A stretch of DNA of 64,000 bases. Origin: JAJDXO01 sp965213765. GTDB lineage: Bacteria > Pseudomonadota > Alphaproteobacteria > Rhodospirillales > UBA2165. Under the pieces are notes generated by a model that saw nothing but the letters and a program-made list of their open reading frames with translations, made no database searches and was not told where the DNA came from. Below are positions 62,064 to 64,000 of the stretch, piece after piece (position 1 is the stretch's first letter; every line of letters starts with the position of its first letter). A program made the position numbers and the translations under genes. The stretch spans positions 3,844,001 to 3,908,000 of the forward strand of contig OZ243926.1 in NCBI GenBank assembly GCA_965213765.1, read 5' to 3'.

Positions 62064-62573
62064 ATGCCGGCGCCCCTCACATTGAACGTCGAGCCGTTGA
62101 CGCGGGAGGCGTTCCGGGAATATGGAGACGTCATCGAAATCGATGGCGCGGACAGCTTTCCCATCAACGAAGGAACGACCACCCGCTACCACGATCTGGC
62201 CGGCGTGGATGTCGCTTCGAAAGCGGGCGTGCCGCTGATCAGCATTTTTCGCGGACAGGCCCGCCCGGCGCCGATCGAAGTCAGGATGATGGAACACCAC
62301 CCGCTGGGATCCCAGGCATTCTATCCCTTGCAGAACCGCGCCTATCTGGTCGTCGTGGCGCCGCGCGCGGCGGCCGTGGGGCCAGAAGACCTCCGCGCCT
62401 TCCGTGCGGCGGGCGACCAGGGCGTGAATTATCACCGGGGGGTCTGGCACCACCCGTTGCTGGTGCTGCACGACCCGCACGATTTTCTGGTCGTCGACCG
62501 GGGCGGTGACGGCGACAACTGCGTCGAGCATCACTTCGGCGCCGAACAGGGGATCGCGCTTCTCGACGTCTAG
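62064..62573 (+). CDS. allA: Ureidoglycolate lyase
   Basis: This encodes 169 residues, cupin fold: EPLTREAFREYGDVIEI, EVRMMEHHPLGSQAFYPL (metal-site His/Gln region), VNYHRGVWHHPLLVL. It releases glyoxylate and urea, closing the purine path. It starts 5 bases after the alc stop, so coupling is probable. Confidence 0.93.
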   Translation: MPAPLTLNVEPLTREAFREYGDVIEIDGADSFPINEGTTTRYHDLAGVDVASKAGVPLISIFRGQARPAPIEVRMMEHHPLGSQAFYPLQNRAYLVVVAPRAAAVGPEDLRAFRAAGDQGVNYHRGVWHHPLLVLHDPHDFLVVDRGGDGDNCVEHHFGAEQGIALLDV

Positions 62574-62935
62574 CGCTTCGGACTCGATTGAGCCGCCATG
62601 GGAGCGTTGCGGCGATGAGGACGGCGCGGCACAAGGTCCCTCGCCCCCGTCAGGGGGAGAGGGATGCGAAGGCTTGGCGAGCCTGCGAGCCATAGCCGTA
62701 GCTGGGTGAGGGGGAAATTCCGTATCACCCCCACCCTCACCCCGACCCTCTCCCTCAGGGAGGGAGAGGGAGTGGTTGTGTTGCCGCATCGAGCTCCCTC
62801 GCCCCCGTCAGGGGGAGAGGGATGCGGAGGGTTGGCGAGGCGAACGCCAAGCCTACCCGGCGCTGGGTGAGGGGGGGGGCGCGAACAGGATCAAGGGCGC
62901 CCGCGCGGCAACCGAGGTTCAATTGGCCGCTCCGG
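62574..62935. other. Intergenic region occupied by hairpin repeats
   Basis: These 362 bases separate convergent allA and the XDH gene. Nearly all is repeat sequence (next entry); no gene is seen. Convergent gene ends are a usual place for such elements. Confidence 0.6.
62638..62880. repeat. Dispersed hairpin repeat, one full and one partial unit
   Basis: The hairpin CCCTCGCCCCCGTCAGGGGG... occurs at 62638-62663 and again at 62796-62821. Between them are GGTGAGGGGGAAATTCCG and a second hairpin (62745-62770). The first unit mirrors the repeat at 45208-45340 in inverted orientation. The second unit breaks off near 62880 in a G-run. Confidence 0.75.
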
Positions 62936-64000
62936 TCAGCCCGCCTTCGCGGCCCTCGATTTTACATCCTCGATGGCCATCAGGATGGCCTCGGGGGTCG
63001 CGGGCGCGTCCAGCGCCGGGAACACCTTGCGACCGCCGATCCGCGCCACGGCGTCGCGGATCGCCAGCCACACCGAGATCGCCAGCATCAACGGCGGCTC
63101 GCCGATGGCCTTGGACCGGAAAATGGTCGGCACCATATTCGGCGCGTCTTCCAGAATATGGACATTGAGTTCCGGCGGGACATCCCGGCTGCCCGGGATT
63201 TTGTAGGTCGACGGCCCGTGGGTCTTGAGATGCCCGTCGTCGTCCCAGACAAGTTCTTCCGAGGTGAGCCATCCCATGCCCTGGACGAAGGCGCCTTCGA
63301 TCTGGCCGATATCGACGGCCGGGTTCAGGGAGTTGCCCACATCCTGCAGGATATCGGCCTTCAGCACCCGGGATTCGCCGGTCAGGGTGTCGATAACAAC
63401 CTCGGCGATGCAAATGCCGTAGGTGTAGTAATAGAACGGGCTGCCGCTCATGGTCTTCGAATTCCATGAGATATCCGGCGTCCGGTAAAACCCGGTCGCC
63501 GAGAGCGATTCCCGGGCCCTCCAGGTGAGATGGGCGCATTCGGCGAAGGAGATGCTCTCGTTGCCGGCATAGACCCGGTTGGCGCGAAACTCGATGGAAC
63601 CGGTTTCGACCCCGAAGTGGTCCGCCGCCACCTTGGCCATCCGCTGCTTGATTTCCGTTGACGCGATATGGGCCGCCATGCCGTTGATATCGGAGCCCGA
63701 CGAGGCCGCGGTCGCCGAGGTGTTGGGCACCTTGTCGGTGCGGGTCGACGAGATCTTTATCCGGTCGATGTCGATCTGGAACGTGGACGCCACGACCTGG
63801 GCCACCTTGACGAACAGACCCTGTCCCATCTCGGTGCCGCCGTGGTTCAGGTGAACGCTGCCGTCCGTATAGACATGGACCAGGGCGCCGCCCTGATTGA
63901 GGGACGGCATGTTGAACGATACGCCGAACTTCACCGGCATCAGCGCGATGCCCTTCTTCAGGGTCGTATTGGAGGCGTTGAAGTCGTCGATAGCCCTGGA
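62936..64000 (-). CDS. xdhB: Xanthine dehydrogenase molybdopterin-binding subunit, C-terminal part
   Basis: These 354 codons run off the right edge. Marks of the XDH large subunit are HLNHGGTEMGQGLFVKVAQ and GEPPLMLAISVWLAIRDAV, plus the LTGESRVLKADILQDVGNSL segment. It oxidises hypoxanthine and xanthine to urate using Mo-cofactor, feeding PuuD. It is convergent with allA. The N-terminal half is outside the window. Confidence 0.92.
   Translation of the reverse strand, partial: SRAIDDFNASNTTLKKGIALMPVKFGVSFNMPSLNQGGALVHVYTDGSVHLNHGGTEMGQGLFVKVAQVVASTFQIDIDRIKISSTRTDKVPNTSATAASSGSDINGMAAHIASTEIKQRMAKVAADHFGVETGSIEFRANRVYAGNESISFAECAHLTWRARESLSATGFYRTPDISWNSKTMSGSPFYYYTYGICIAEVVIDTLTGESRVLKADILQDVGNSLNPAVDIGQIEGAFVQGMGWLTSEELVWDDDGHLKTHGPSTYKIPGSRDVPPELNVHILEDAPNMVPTIFRSKAIGEPPLMLAISVWLAIRDAVARIGGRKVFPALDAPATPEAILMAIEDVKSRAAKAG

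Overview
The window looks like a piece of an alphaproteobacterial chromosome, probably from the Rhodospirillales or a related group. The clues are an aapJQMP-type amino-acid transporter, several tripartite tricarboxylate (Tct) and NMT1/TauT-type uptake genes, a PuuD-type membrane urate oxidase, and high-GC coding. The assignment is by gene style only. The window mixes catabolic and transport operons with a worn accessory zone containing integrase pieces, IS copies and toxin-antitoxin (TA) remnants.

Layout. (1) 1-6.5 kb is an integration-prone edge. It holds the N-terminal part of a tyrosine integrase, the 3' 45 bases of an initiator tRNA-Met with its terminator (probable att site), a decayed HigBA pair, a 931-bp IS5-family element (copy 1), a LysM-TM-NERD protein, a second integrase remnant, a DEAD-box helicase and an MFS fragment. 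(2) 6.6-12 kb is a leftward operon: Gfo/Idh/MocA dehydrogenase, tctC, tctB, tctA and an NMT1-like protein with a probable frameshift. (3) 12-17.1 kb is a catabolic group: alpha/beta hydrolase (+), then CMD protein, amidohydrolase, zinc alcohol dehydrogenase and TauD dioxygenase (all -). (4) 17.5-28.8 kb is the most unusual block: a DUF971 protein, an AprA/FrdA-like flavoprotein with a two-cluster ferredoxin, a HEAT-repeat protein, a GntR/UTRA regulator and a TlpA-like thioredoxin. These are followed by a TauT-type ABC operon whose binding protein carries a NosL-like tail and which includes an extra membrane protein with a Cys-Cys pair, then SCO1, PCu(A)C, a dihaem cytochrome c and a truncated Crp/Fnr gene.

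(5) 28.7-38.4 kb is an accessory zone: HigBA scar, HicAB, ankyrin pseudogene, AbiEi/AbiEii, HipBA with an operator, helicase and HsdR rubble, a tightly coupled HNH / unknown / OmpA-SNase operon, and IS copy 2 (same orientation as copy 1). (6) 38.5-45 kb is a second catabolic group: GST, extradiol-type VOC protein, gutted MhpA-type monooxygenase, arylsulfotransferase-like protein, orphan TctC, broken TetR with an intact 30-bp palindrome, VOC protein and polysaccharide deacetylase. (7) 45.6-52.8 kb holds a ThDP enzyme divergent from a HisC-like aminotransferase, then aapJQMP. (8) 53-64 kb holds a Tat-type amine oxidase, an NMT1-type ABC transporter, and a purine-breakdown block (PuuD, HIU hydrolase, allantoinase, OHCU decarboxylase, allantoicase, ureidoglycolate lyase, and the C-terminal part of the xanthine dehydrogenase large subunit).

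How the genes may work together. The purine block would take hypoxanthine/xanthine through urate and allantoin to ureidoglycolate and glyoxylate. The 17.5-28.8 kb block reads as an import-plus-redox system with copper delivery; its substrate is not evident and it is the best candidate here for something undescribed. No CRISPR array, rRNA or complete tRNA was seen.
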